Source of the DNA: Mariniblastus sp. | Lineage (GTDB): Bacteria; Planctomycetota; Planctomycetia; Pirellulales; Pirellulaceae | DNA: 58,503 bases | NCBI GenBank assembly: GCA_029251085.1 | Contig: JAQXDZ010000074.1 | Coordinates: 1 to 58,503 of the forward strand | Direction of reading: 5' to 3' | Part shown: positions 33,803 through 42,880 of the stretch, piece by piece | How the letters are laid out: every line of letters begins with the position of its first letter | Numbering within the stretch: position 1 is the stretch's first letter | Position numbers and translations under genes: made by a program | The notes under the pieces: model-generated | Told to the model about the DNA's origin: nothing | The model's database searches: none | Seen by the model: the letters and a program-made list of their open reading frames with translations, nothing else

Positions 33803-34327
33803 TTACTGAGCGCTCATTTGTGCCGGCGTAAAGAGACCAACTTTGATATCGTCGGCTGTATAAATCACTTTTCCGTCGACGGCGACAGTTCCGTCCGCGA
33901 TCGCCATGATGAGTTTTCGTTCGATCAGTCGTTTGATATCGATTTGATAGGTTACTAATTTAGCGTCGGGCATGACTTGCCCCGTAAATTTAACTTGTCC
34001 GCATCCAAGAGCCCGCCCCTTGCCGGGATTCCCTTTCCAGCCAAGAAAGAAACCGACGAGTTGCCAGAGGGCATCGAGGCCAAGACAGCCGGGCATGACG
34101 GGGTCACCGGGGAAGTGACACTGGAAGAACCAGAGGTCTGGATTAATGTCTAATTCAGCTGTGATTTGTCCTTTGTCAGCAACGCCTCCGGTAGCCGAGA
34201 TGTTGTTGATTCTGTCGAGCATCAGCATTTGACTGACTGGCAGTTGTGCGTTTCCGGGTCCGAAAAGTGATCCGTGGCCGCAGTCGATTAAATCTTGTTT
34301 CTCGTAGCTGTTTTTGGGCTCAAACAT
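33803..34327 (-). CDS. fabA: 3-hydroxydecanoyl-ACP dehydratase FabA
   Basis: FabA dehydrates 3-hydroxyacyl-ACP and, in the classical pathway, isomerises the trans-2 to the cis-3 decenoyl product to start unsaturated fatty acid synthesis. The 174-residue protein has the catalytic pair His71 ([15 protein letters not shown]) and Asp85 (LGLDALWQL), at the E. coli positions plus one, and conserved segments [25 protein letters not shown] and [17 protein letters not shown]. The start [10 protein letters not shown] aligns with the family. No fabB is next to it. It is the last gene of a minus-strand run with the unknown ATPase cassette, 97 nt downstream of it. Confidence 0.93.
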   Translation of the reverse strand: MFEPKNSYEKQDLIDCGHGSLFGPGNAQLPVSQMLMLDRINNISATGGVADKGQITAELDINPDLWFFQCHFPGDPVMPGCLGLDALWQLVGFFLGWKGNPGKGRALGCGQVKFTGQVMPDAKLVTYQIDIKRLIERKLIMAIADGTVAVDGKVIYTADDIKVGLFTPAQMSAQ

Positions 34328-34424
34328 TCAATAGCTTGGGGTAGTGGGGTGGCGTAAATTAAAAGGCCGTCTTAACACGTCCGGAACGTGCCTAGCCGTT
34401 GGACTCGCTTGCCTCATAGGATAA

Positions 34425-35051
34425 CTATAATTGTGCCGATTGAGTATCCCGAACAGGAATGAATCTTTGCCGGTCTTCTTCCCATATTGTATAGAGCGAC
34501 ATCAAAGATTCACGGATTGAGTCGTTGTTTTGGGTGAAGACTTGTTTGAGTAGCTGTTGGTCAATTGGCTGAGCGGGAGAAAGCAGGGAAACAATTCTGC
34601 TGAAAATTTGAAAGCTAGGGGCGATTTGGTAGACCACAGGGACTCCCCGGATCGCTCGATGCGTAGTCAGCAGCAGGCCACCAGCCATCCGTTTGATGGA
34701 TTTGATGAAAATCCTTCGCTGAAGCCAACTCATATTTTCAATGCCGTCAATCACAAATAGCGTGGATGGATGCAAATTTTTGATACCATTTTCTCTGATT
34801 CTGCCTGACACATCTCCATCGGTTCGAATCGTAATTCGTTTGATCGTTGGAAATTGGGATTCCAGATAAGGCTCGAGACTCTCGGTGAGGGTCGTTTTAC
34901 CACATCCATGGGGGCCCACGATTTGCCCCTGGAAACCCTGCCGTTCAAACTCAGTTAGCAATCGTTCCGGTTGATCAGGGTCCGGGAAAATAAAAGATAG
35001 TTTCCCGGGTGCAGTGAAGCAGGTGGAGTACGGATTGCGCTCAATTTGCAT
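34425..35051 (-). CDS. Planctomycete P-loop ATPase of unknown function
   Basis: The 208-residue protein opens NPYSTCFTAPGKLSFIFP and has a Walker A motif IVGPHGCGKTTL near residues 44-55, with a Walker B-like LFVIDGIEN near residue 107. No further domain of known type is visible; a C-terminal helical segment (SIRESLMSLYTIWEEDRQRF) ends it. I recall similar short ATPases with the NPYSTRF start in other planctomycetes, also uncharacterised. It follows the arrestin-like gene by 53 nt on the same strand, so the cassette is probably one operon. It may be a regulatory or chaperone-like ATPase for the membrane partner; that is inference. Confidence 0.72.
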   Translation of the reverse strand: MQIERNPYSTCFTAPGKLSFIFPDPDQPERLLTEFERQGFQGQIVGPHGCGKTTLTESLEPYLESQFPTIKRITIRTDGDVSGRIRENGIKNLHPSTLFVIDGIENMSWLQRRIFIKSIKRMAGGLLLTTHRAIRGVPVVYQIAPSFQIFSRIVSLLSPAQPIDQQLLKQVFTQNNDSIRESLMSLYTIWEEDRQRFIPVRDTQSAQL

Positions 35052-35104
35052 GGGAACAGAAATGCTGTGGGACTTGTGGATACAGGACTTGGACTTGGAC
35101 GTGG

Positions 35105-35647
35105 TTATTCTCTGGTCGCCGTCGAATCCGGTTGGATTTCTTCAACGATTTTCGCAAACGACTTGGTTTCCCCCAGGCTAAAAAAGCAATCATGAGTAAC
35201 TTGGTGTGCGTTGGGCAGAAATAGTCGGACACGGATACACCAGCGAATCTTTAAAATGTTTCCCTCATAAGTTAAAGGACTGGCTGGCATCACTGTGCTA
35301 ATCCGCTGCGGTTGTTTAAATGTGTCCGGGGTCAAAGCCTGTTTGGGGCGGCGTTCAAAATGGTGTACACCGATATCGGTGTCTCCTTTGCCCTCGGTCA
35401 TCCAGATGACGGAGGTCTCGATAGCTTGAATCTCGTGCTCGGGAAGGAGGCTGACCGTGTACTCGCACCGGAGGAAATCCCCTGGTTGAAATTGGTCAAC
35501 ATCGTCTTCAAAACCAACCTCCAGCGTTGGATCGGTTAGTGAACCTTCGGCTTGGTTTCCAGTTGCGCTGGAGGATGAATCGACAGGGTAAAATTTCTCT
35601 CGAGTCGAGGCCAGCTTTTTGCCTGACCGGTTACTACGATTTTCCAT
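35105..35647 (-). CDS. Arrestin-like soluble protein, unknown role
   Basis: The 180-residue product has a polar, Ser-rich head of about 40 residues and then a beta-rich domain (FQPGDFLRCEYTVSLLPEHE, IQAIETSVIWMTEGKGDTDI, GNILKIRWCIRVRLFLPNAH), which reads as an arrestin-like immunoglobulin fold. From its ATG it overlaps the end of the upstream membrane-protein gene by 112 nt in another frame. A later non-ATG start would remove the overlap but also the polar head. It lies between a membrane gene and a P-loop ATPase gene on the same strand. Function unknown. Confidence 0.6.
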   Translation of the reverse strand: MENRSNRSGKKLASTREKFYPVDSSSSATGNQAEGSLTDPTLEVGFEDDVDQFQPGDFLRCEYTVSLLPEHEIQAIETSVIWMTEGKGDTDIGVHHFERRPKQALTPDTFKQPQRISTVMPASPLTYEGNILKIRWCIRVRLFLPNAHQVTHDCFFSLGETKSFAKIVEEIQPDSTATRE

Positions 35648-36648
35648 AAGATTCGATTGTTGAGGGATTTAAATGAATGCATCGATCCGCTTGGGATCGT
35701 AAGCTCAAACTCAGTCTCAAATGGCTTGGCTGGTTTCAAACCAATACCGCGTCGGCGAAACAAGCGTTGGGAGAACACGTTGGTTACCTCGGTGCGAATG
35801 TCGGTGCCCTGATTGAAAGTCGCCTCTTCCTGGCAAATTAGATCTACGTCCAATAACTTCAATCTTACCCGCCCAGCTTGTGATAGAAAAATTTGATAGG
35901 AATTTCCTGGAGTCAGGGGATAGTCGGAAATTTCTAACGAAGTAGAACCAATGCCCGTGAGCTTGAGGAGTTGTCGGAAAAATTGATAAATTGACCACAG
36001 CGCCGCGAGTACGATCGGCAATAACCATCCGGCGGCTAACCAAGGCCGGTTGGAAAGATCGTCAAAAGGGTTGTTGGTCATGTTCCATTGCAATTTTTGA
36101 AACCAATCATTGGTCATTACACCAAAAGAATCGGCGACAATGATGGACAATACGGTTCCGATCGCGACGAGAATTACACTGAATAGTCCCATCGTCACAA
36201 GGCCCCAGATGTTTCGTGGCGAGGGGATCAAACGAAAAGGAAGAATCTTTCCAACTTTGGGAGGGAATTGATCGCGAGCCACAGTGGGAAGATCTTGTCG
36301 TTGGCGTCTTAATTCATTAAGTAATTCAACTTCACTCTTGCGAGTTGCAATCGCACCGCGACGTTCCGCCGATACACCTACATGCCATAACAGCCTGCTA
36401 ATCCATAGACCGCCAATGAAAATTAGGGCAACGGAGAGCAGGAGCTGGAATACCACCAAGGATGTAATATTGTTTTCAGCTTCAGGTATCCAGTTCAGTG
36501 CAGTTAGGGTCAGTACAACACAAAGCGTAATGACACCTGCGAGCATTAAAACGCCAGCAAGTGATGCCTCGGCAACGCCAGCCCACCAACGTCGGTTGGA
36601 TCCGCTGAATGGGCGACCACGGAAAAATTGCATGTACCAACGACGCAT
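35536..36648 (-). CDS. Membrane protein with C-terminal arrestin-like domain
   Basis: The 370-residue protein has two transmembrane pairs. Helices near residues 28-52 and 62-85 form the first. A charged linker (RRGAIATRKSEVELLNELRR) follows, then helices near 150-172 and 205-225. The C-terminal 120 residues form a beta-rich domain (SLEISDYPLTPGNSYQIFLS, RRRGIGLKPAKPFETEFEL, ILWKIVVTGQAKSWPRLERN) that resembles the arrestin-like domain of the next gene. I do not recognise a named family. It is the first gene of the membrane/arrestin-like/ATPase cassette. Two related beta domains encoded by neighbouring genes suggest they interact. Confidence 0.68.
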   Translation of the reverse strand: MRRWYMQFFRGRPFSGSNRRWWAGVAEASLAGVLMLAGVITLCVVLTLTALNWIPEAENNITSLVVFQLLLSVALIFIGGLWISRLLWHVGVSAERRGAIATRKSEVELLNELRRQRQDLPTVARDQFPPKVGKILPFRLIPSPRNIWGLVTMGLFSVILVAIGTVLSIIVADSFGVMTNDWFQKLQWNMTNNPFDDLSNRPWLAAGWLLPIVLAALWSIYQFFRQLLKLTGIGSTSLEISDYPLTPGNSYQIFLSQAGRVRLKLLDVDLICQEEATFNQGTDIRTEVTNVFSQRLFRRRGIGLKPAKPFETEFELTIPSGSMHSFKSLNNRILWKIVVTGQAKSWPRLERNFTLSIHPPAQLETKPKVH

Positions 36649-37228
36649 GATTTCTCCGTAGGTTGGGTTGAGCCTGATCTGGTCAACGGGTGATTTTTAG
36701 ATTTGCGACTGTGGATGAAGAAATCCTGAACCCAATTTTATTGGGTTGTGATTGCGTGTTTCCAGAGAATTCATTCTATAAGCGTGAACGATGTTGCGAT
36801 ACCAACCCTTTATTAAACTCAAGCACTTTATTTGCCTGGGCTAACCTTCCGCTGTTAAAACCGTTTCGCTACTGAGTGATAGATTGTAACTCGAATGGGG
36901 CGAAGGCCTGTTATGCGAGTATTTGATTTTGGTGGAGCAACCTTGAATTGACCCTCTAAAAAGTTTTACCTTTTATCGGCGGGCTTGTCATTGCTCTGTT
37001 TGCGAGGCTGAATTGCCTAAGCCCAACGTTCCGCAACCAGTGCGGTTTTGGTAATTTATACCAAAGACGATCCTGGTTGGCTCGGCTAATATGCTTGAGT
37101 TCGACTGGAGGGCAGGGTAATTCAGTTAAAAACCATGCTCCGATACGGCTATGCTGAAACAGGTTGACCGCCGACACATGTTGAATCAGAAATTGCCGCC
37201 CACCACTCAAAACCTAAAAGAGCCACTG
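36649..37228. other. Divergent intergenic region with one perfect hairpin
   Basis: No gene is supported in this 580-nt gap between divergent genes. AACCCAAT (36729-36736) and ATTGGGTT (36740-36747) form a perfect 8-bp inverted repeat with a 3-nt loop. It has no U-tract, so it is more likely an operator or leader element than a terminator. Confidence 0.45.
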
Positions 37229-38614
37229 ATGATTAGGATTCGATCCGCGAACTCGGAAAAGACATTTAACTCACGATTTTTTCATCTCGATTGGATGCCT
37301 GGGAATCTGCTGGATTGCCTTTTTCAAATTTCGTTTCGAAAGTTCTCGCCACGAACGCTAATTATCGTTGCCGCGTTTTGGTTTTTGGCTGCAGGATTCA
37401 GCGGTAAAGTTGTTGCTGACGACTGGGCTCAAATCAATGGGCCAACTCGGAACGGGGTGGTGTCCGACACTTCGCTCTTCGGCGATTGGGATTCCAAAAA
37501 GTTACAAACAGCATGGAGTCGAGAAATTGGGCAAGGGAATTCTGGGCCGGTTGTGGTTGGCGATAAGTTGTACATTTTTCACCGTCCGGGCAAGAGTTAT
37601 TTACTAGAGGCTCTGAATAAAAATACGGGTGCGTTACTGTGGCAGCGTGAACTACCAGCCGGATACACCGGTGGAGTCGATGGAGATTTAGGGCCAAAAA
37701 GTGTCCCCGTTGTTTCTCAAAGAAAAATATTCCTTCTGGGTACTGAAGGGAATTTGTTTTGCGTCGACATTGAGAGCGGTGAGCTAAAGTGGCAAAAAGA
37801 ATTGTTAAAGGAGTATCGCGCTCAACCGGGATATTTTGGAGTTGGATCTTCGCCAATCGTGGTCGATGGTTTGCTCATAATCAACGTTGGGGGGCGAGAC
37901 GCGTCGGTTGTCGCATTAGATATCAACACCGGAAAAGAAGTTTGGCGGACTTTTGACGATGATGCGAGCTACTCCTCACCGATCGAGGTGGACATTGATG
38001 GCGCTCGTTTAGTTGTGGTTGTTACGCGGTTGAATTTGGTTGGTATCGATTCACTGACGGGAAACGTTTTGTTTAAGACGCCGTTCGGGAAATCGGGGCC
38101 GACCGTCAGCGGAGCGATCCCTGTGCTTGTAAAGAATAAACAGGGTGCATTTATTTTTGTAAGTGCCGCCTACGGAGTTGGGGCACGCTGGTATCGTATT
38201 TCTTCAGACATGATCGAAACTGTTTGGAAGAATGACAGTTCGTTTTCCAGCCAGTATTCGACCCCTGTAGAGTTTCAAGACGCTCTATTTGGGACGGCGG
38301 GACGAGAAGATTACGGAAATGGTTCTTTCCGATGCTTTGATCCTACCGACGGAAAAGTTTTGTGGGAACGAGATGGTTTTCCTGTCGGTCATACCTTTTT
38401 AGTTGGTACTCATTTGCTGGTGCTCGACTGCAAGGGCGGTTTGCACATTCTAAACGCGAATCGTGAGAAATTTGATCGAATCTACACCGGCAAACTGTTT
38501 GCGGGTGAGGCACGATCGATGCCTGCGATTTCCAATGGGTTACTGTACGCGAGATCAAATGCGGTTGCAGGTAAAGGCGTTCTGAAATGTGTCGTGATTG
38601 GAAAATCCCGTTAG
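37229..38614 (+). CDS. PQQ-binding-like beta-propeller repeat protein
   Basis: This exported protein of about 461 residues has an N-terminal hydrophobic segment (TLIIVAAFWFLAAGFSGKVV) after a basic head, then DDWAQINGPTRNGVV, the opening typical of planctomycete PQQ-like propellers. Repeated blade motifs follow: ALNKNTGALLWQREL, CVDIESGELKWQKEL, ALDINTGKEVWRTF and CFDPTDGKVLWERDG. These are tryptophan-docking propeller blades; related proteins are sometimes quinoprotein dehydrogenases, but no catalytic residue can be confirmed. I chose the ATG at 37229; the frame reaches an ATG at 37151. Confidence 0.82.
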   Translation: MIRIRSANSEKTFNSRFFHLDWMPGNLLDCLFQISFRKFSPRTLIIVAAFWFLAAGFSGKVVADDWAQINGPTRNGVVSDTSLFGDWDSKKLQTAWSREIGQGNSGPVVVGDKLYIFHRPGKSYLLEALNKNTGALLWQRELPAGYTGGVDGDLGPKSVPVVSQRKIFLLGTEGNLFCVDIESGELKWQKELLKEYRAQPGYFGVGSSPIVVDGLLIINVGGRDASVVALDINTGKEVWRTFDDDASYSSPIEVDIDGARLVVVVTRLNLVGIDSLTGNVLFKTPFGKSGPTVSGAIPVLVKNKQGAFIFVSAAYGVGARWYRISSDMIETVWKNDSSFSSQYSTPVEFQDALFGTAGREDYGNGSFRCFDPTDGKVLWERDGFPVGHTFLVGTHLLVLDCKGGLHILNANREKFDRIYTGKLFAGEARSMPAISNGLLYARSNAVAGKGVLKCVVIGKSR

Positions 38615-39075
38615 CAGATTTCAAAATCTTTGGCTTGAACAGCTTAGGGGCGTGCAATAAATTTCCCCGAACGTTTGGGTATCAGTTTGAACGAAATGCA
38701 CGAGTTGAGACTCATGTTTTCAACTCGGTGCCTGTTCTCGGCGGCCGATTTGCTAATTCACGGCCTGCTAAGTGAGTTTTGTAGAGTCCGTTCCGTTTGT
38801 AGGGATTGTGATACGAGATTTACCGAAGGCTGGGGTCTAATTTCTCGCCCCTGCAAAAGTTCATGACGTAGATTTATATATAGTTCCGCGTTCTAGCGTG
38901 TGAATCTTTAAATTACTACAACCATAATGACTGGAAACGCTCAGTTAAATATAGACAAAAAGAACTGGAAAACCCGTTCCTAGCGGCAGTTTAGCGTCTA
39001 TATTTCTGCACCGAGAATTGTCTTCCCCACCTGGGTTGCAAAACAGTCAAACCGATACGACCTTGGAAATTAGCA
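38615..39075. other. Intergenic region with several inverted repeats
   Basis: No gene is seen in this 461-nt gap. CGAGTTGA (38701-38708) and TCAACTCG (38720-38727) form an 8-bp inverted repeat. A longer nested structure at 38947-39005 lies just ahead of the diguanylate cyclase gene and is listed separately. Confidence 0.5.
38947..39005 (+). ncRNA. Nested stem-loop in the leader of the diguanylate cyclase gene (candidate structured RNA)
   Basis: An outer perfect 10-bp stem AAATATAGAC (38947-38956) with GTCTATATTT (38996-39005) encloses an AACTG/CAGTT stem (38963-38967 with 38987-38991), which in turn encloses CCG/CGG (38974-38976 with 38984-38986). It lies 70 nt upstream of the start codon. 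It does not match the c-di-GMP riboswitch consensus I know. It may be a leader RNA element, or a DNA-level operator. Confidence 0.35.
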
Positions 39076-40086
39076 ATGTTCCCTCAAGAAATGTCATCGA
39101 TAATCTTTGTTGGCGTATGGTCTTTGACCAGCGTCGGCGTTGGATTAATCAGTGGTTTCTTGATTGGACGTCTCTATACGCTTGGTAACGAGCCCCGGAA
39201 AATCAAAAAAGACCGGGAAACAACGATGAGCACCTTGTTGGAGGTGATGAATAGTACTCACCAACTCAACGAGGATGTCGATATTCATAACGTGGCGTTA
39301 GAGTCGGCGAAAAAACAACTAGAAACCATCGATAAGGATTCTCAGTACGACTCAATGCAGACTACGCTCGTTGATAATATTACCCGCGTTGTGCAATCCA
39401 ATCGGCGTCTGGAAAACGATTTAATCGTTTCGCGATTCAAGCTTGAAAACCAAGCTCAGGAGATCGACCGAACTCGTCGAGAGGCCAGGACGGACGCACT
39501 TTGTAGTGTCGGTAACCGAAAAGCTGTGGATGAGAATCTTCAATTCCGCATTTCCCGTTACGACAACAAGGGAATGTCGTTCGGTTTGATGTTGATTGAC
39601 ATTGATCACTTCAAGCGAATTAATGATACGTTTGGCCATAAGGCGGGTGATGAGGTTTTGACCAGCATCGCACTGGCACTTCAGGAATGCATTCGACCCA
39701 AGGACTTTGTCGGTCGTTTAGGTGGTGACGAGTTTGTACTGATCCTCGAAGAGTTGACCGAAGAGTCTGCTGAGTTGGTAGGTAAGAGGATCCGTGCTGC
39801 GATTGAGTTGTATGACTTTAGCATTAACTCGCTTGGGCAGTCCACAGTGGTCACCATGAGTATGGGGCTATCCGTTGTCGCTCCTGGCGACACCGTTGCC
39901 AGCCTTTATGAGCGTGCCGATCGAGCGTTATATAAGTCCAAGCAGTTAGGCCGAAACCGGTTGAGCACGATTACTGAACGAACTTTGAACGCGTCTGCAG
40001 AGACGGCGAAGTTAGGTAATCCTACCGGCGGGATTTCTTACGAAGCCTTTAAGGCATCTTTTGCGGATAGCAACCTTGAAACATAA
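39076..40086 (+). CDS. Membrane-anchored diguanylate cyclase (GGDEF)
   Basis: This enzyme makes cyclic di-GMP from two GTP. The 336-residue protein has one N-terminal transmembrane helix (about residues 9-31), a coiled-coil-like linker (50-135) and a GGDEF domain (about 138-300) with metal-binding DIDHFKRIND and the active site GGDEF at 216-220. The inhibitory I-site RPKD (207-210) lies five residues before GGDEF, so product inhibition is likely intact. No EAL, HAMP or PAS domain is present, so the input signal is unclear and may come through the membrane helix or coiled coil. Confidence 0.93.
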   Translation: MFPQEMSSIIFVGVWSLTSVGVGLISGFLIGRLYTLGNEPRKIKKDRETTMSTLLEVMNSTHQLNEDVDIHNVALESAKKQLETIDKDSQYDSMQTTLVDNITRVVQSNRRLENDLIVSRFKLENQAQEIDRTRREARTDALCSVGNRKAVDENLQFRISRYDNKGMSFGLMLIDIDHFKRINDTFGHKAGDEVLTSIALALQECIRPKDFVGRLGGDEFVLILEELTEESAELVGKRIRAAIELYDFSINSLGQSTVVTMSMGLSVVAPGDTVASLYERADRALYKSKQLGRNRLSTITERTLNASAETAKLGNPTGGISYEAFKASFADSNLET

Positions 40087-40257
40087 ATCGTGGCCTAAAC
40101 TACGATGTGTTGACGAGTAAAGGTTATGCGGTTGTCTCCAACTTCGTTGTCTTTGTATGCATTGCAATTTGGTTCTCAATCCAACTGAGGTTGAAGATTC
40201 ATTAGTTGTCCAGAGGGGATACTATGCAAGGTGGATTCTGTCCGAGGATCATAAGTT

Positions 40258-41073
40258 TTGATTGAGATCAATAATTTTTCGAAAGCATATGGATCGACGC
40301 TGGCGGTCAATGACCTAACGTTTGCGGTTCCGTCAGGTCAAATCCTTGGCTTAATCGGACGCAATGGTGCTGGAAAGACAACGACCATGCGGGCTTTGAG
40401 CGGAATAATTCCGAGTGGAGCCGGGGAGTTCATGGTCGATGGTTTCTCACTTTCGGATGCGCCACTCGAATTAAAGCGGAGAACCGCTTACGTTGCTGAT
40501 GATCCACGATTATTCAGCGATCTAAGTGTAGAGCAACATCTTAAATTTCAAGCAAGCGTTTATGGTATTCAAAAACCTGCGGATGAAATTAGAAAACTAC
40601 TCGAGCTCTTTGAACTAGAGTCAAAGAGGCATTCTGCTGCGTCAACGTTATCGCGGGGTATGCGTCAGAAGTTGGCGATTTGCTGTGCATATCTTCAGGC
40701 GCCAACTGCACTATTGCTGGATGAACCGATGACGGGTTTGGATCCTCATGCAATACGAGTTTTGAAAGACACCATCGTTAATCGAGCGGCTCAAGGTTGC
40801 GCTGTCATCATTAGTTCGCATCTTTTGGCGATGGTGGAAGACATCTGCAGTCAAATTTTAATCCTCGATTGCGGTGAACGCCGTTTTTGGGGCAGTAATG
40901 AAGAATTTAAGCAAAGGTTCGCTCAGTCCGAAAACAACGATTCGAATACACTTGAGGCAGCATTCTTTTCGTCGCTTACAGAACTTGGCCAAGATCTTGC
41001 CTCCACGATCCACGGATCCACTGGTTCCGCTGACCGTCATTCTCAAAACATCGATTCCATCACTCAACAATAG
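40258..41073 (+). CDS. ABC transporter ATP-binding protein (exporter type)
   Basis: The 271-residue nucleotide-binding subunit has Walker A GRNGAGKTT (34-42), signature LSRGM (131-135), Walker B ALLLDEP (151-157) and H-loop SSH (186-188). The Q-loop region reads AYVADDPRLF, with Asp where Gln is usual, as in some ABC-2 and sodium-type exporters. It starts with TTG (GAGG about 11 nt upstream); no in-frame ATG precedes it. A C-terminal extension of about 40 residues follows the core. The membrane partner begins 22 nt downstream, so this is a two-gene export system of unknown cargo. Confidence 0.92.
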   Translation: MIEINNFSKAYGSTLAVNDLTFAVPSGQILGLIGRNGAGKTTTMRALSGIIPSGAGEFMVDGFSLSDAPLELKRRTAYVADDPRLFSDLSVEQHLKFQASVYGIQKPADEIRKLLELFELESKRHSAASTLSRGMRQKLAICCAYLQAPTALLLDEPMTGLDPHAIRVLKDTIVNRAAQGCAVIISSHLLAMVEDICSQILILDCGERRFWGSNEEFKQRFAQSENNDSNTLEAAFFSSLTELGQDLASTIHGSTGSADRHSQNIDSITQQ

Positions 41074-41095
41074 ATATGATACGGCGAGTTGATTT

Positions 41096-42787
41096 ATGGA
41101 GTTAGTCTTTCCAAAAGTGCTGAACCATCTGTTATGGATAAGGTTCCAGGGAAAACTGAAACGTTGGTTCGGTGGTTTTCAATCACCCCGACGTCGCCTG
41201 ATTACTTTGATTGGAACAGTGCTTGGTATCATTTGGGTCTCTCAGGCAGTGATCGGAATTCTATTTCGAAAAGCCGCCGAACACGATTCGATGGTTCGTT
41301 TGTCGGCCGTCGCGTTAACTTTATATGTGTTCTGGCAAGTATTAAAAACGGTAACGCGAAAACCGTTTGAACCGCATGAATGGACTGATGCTGAAAAAGA
41401 AATTTTACTCGCTGCCCCAATTTCCCCGCATCAGTTAGTTTCCTTCCGTTTGACGGGACTTGCAGTCGGTACGTTTGTGAAGGCGTTGTTTGTCTCTATC
41501 ATACTTTTACCAGACCTTCCTATTTGGCCGATTGGGTTTATAGGTCTGTTTCTTGGATTGGTTTTTATAGAATTTTTCCGAGTTTGTTTCGAACTGATTT
41601 TTATGGGGATTAGTCCAAGGTTACGTTGGGTATGTCGCGGTTCGGCATTTGTGATGTTACTGGGGCCAATTGCGATTATTTGGTATCGGACTTTGATCGT
41701 GATGAACTCGGCGGCGACGCAGGATTTGCCGATGTCCATTTTGTTGTTCAAATCCATTTTGGTGGAAATGAATGCGATCGTAAGTTCCAAAATTGGCGTC
41801 GGTGTCTTAAGCGTAATGGCGAGTTTCAGCGAAGCGATTTTTACGCAGGCGTTTTCAGTTGCTGGACTTTTAAACTTATTAAAGATAACCCTAATTACGG
41901 GGGCGAGCGGTGCTTTGGTTTATCGCCTCGATCAATGGTCTCGCTTGCGTGCGAAACAGCAAGAGAGCCTTGCGGTGCGGAAGGGCTCACTGGGATCGAT
42001 TGGTGCTTTTTCTCATGCGTCAGCGAGCATGGCTAGAATTCGAGTCCCATTGCGTATCAACGGCATGGGTGCCGTCGCGTGGCGGCAATTGGTAGGGGCT
42101 TATCATTACCGAATGACGTTGTCGATTAGTCTGGGGATTCCAGCAGTGTTATGTTGGTGCCCCTTGTTTTTAGATTCAAATCCAGAGGTGACTCTGGTTA
42201 GCGTGGTTGGTGGATTGTTGTTCTATTCATTCCTATTGCTTCCCTCGGCTCTCGTGTTGGATTTTCGTCGGGACATAGATCGCTTCGATGTGCTTAAATC
42301 TCTGCCCGTGGCAACAATTTGGCTGGCAATTGGGCAGTTAGCCACACCTGTTATTTTGGCCACGGGATTTCAGGCGGGAGTGTTATTTGTAGCGACGGTT
42401 TTTAGTTCGATAATATGGTCTCAGGCAATTTTAGCCGGGGTGATTCTGGTCGGGTTTAATCTCCTTATTTTTACTGGAGAGAATTTGATTTTCTTGTTGT
42501 CGCCGTATCGGAGGAATCAGGAAGGTCTAGATGTCTTTATTCGTACCGTGTTGACATTCACGGGTAAAGGAATAGTCTTCGCAGTCGCGGTGAGTGCATT
42601 GTTGTTTTGGGCGACACTCTCAGTGCTTATTGTGAGCAGTTTGGGTTTGTCGGCGGGGTGGGCGGTCGCCCTGTTTTGTGCTGGACTTTTGCTGATGATG
42701 GGAACAGTCGAGGCATTGCTCCTGGTTGGACTGGTGCGTCTTTTCGATCGATTTGATCCAAGCGAAGATTGCCCCGCCTTGAACTGA
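41096..42787 (+). CDS. ABC exporter membrane subunit (ABC-2 type)
   Basis: The 563-residue protein has about 12 transmembrane segments in two groups separated by a soluble linker around residues 285-330 (RLRAKQQESLAVRKGSLGSI). This matches the putative ABC exporter family of large permeases that pair with a separate ATPase. The DAEKEILLAAPISPHQLVSF segment after the second helix is a typical cytoplasmic motif of these permeases. Spacing to the ATPase gene (22 nt) supports an operon. The cargo is unknown. It faces the YTV-like gene on the other strand. Confidence 0.82.
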   Translation: MELVFPKVLNHLLWIRFQGKLKRWFGGFQSPRRRLITLIGTVLGIIWVSQAVIGILFRKAAEHDSMVRLSAVALTLYVFWQVLKTVTRKPFEPHEWTDAEKEILLAAPISPHQLVSFRLTGLAVGTFVKALFVSIILLPDLPIWPIGFIGLFLGLVFIEFFRVCFELIFMGISPRLRWVCRGSAFVMLLGPIAIIWYRTLIVMNSAATQDLPMSILLFKSILVEMNAIVSSKIGVGVLSVMASFSEAIFTQAFSVAGLLNLLKITLITGASGALVYRLDQWSRLRAKQQESLAVRKGSLGSIGAFSHASASMARIRVPLRINGMGAVAWRQLVGAYHYRMTLSISLGIPAVLCWCPLFLDSNPEVTLVSVVGGLLFYSFLLLPSALVLDFRRDIDRFDVLKSLPVATIWLAIGQLATPVILATGFQAGVLFVATVFSSIIWSQAILAGVILVGFNLLIFTGENLIFLLSPYRRNQEGLDVFIRTVLTFTGKGIVFAVAVSALLFWATLSVLIVSSLGLSAGWAVALFCAGLLLMMGTVEALLLVGLVRLFDRFDPSEDCPALN

Positions 42788-42880
42788 GTCGGTTGGTCAG
42801 GCACCCCTCAGGATATGAAAACTGGAGTTGCCAAGCAGTCGGTTTGTTGGGTACTGCTGGTCGACTTTGAAAGTTTCCCG

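Noticed and set aside
38947..39005. Known c-di-GMP riboswitch (GEMM)
   Set aside because: The conserved GEMM core and tetraloop-receptor sequences as I remember them are absent; only the location suggests it. The structure is kept as an unclassified candidate.
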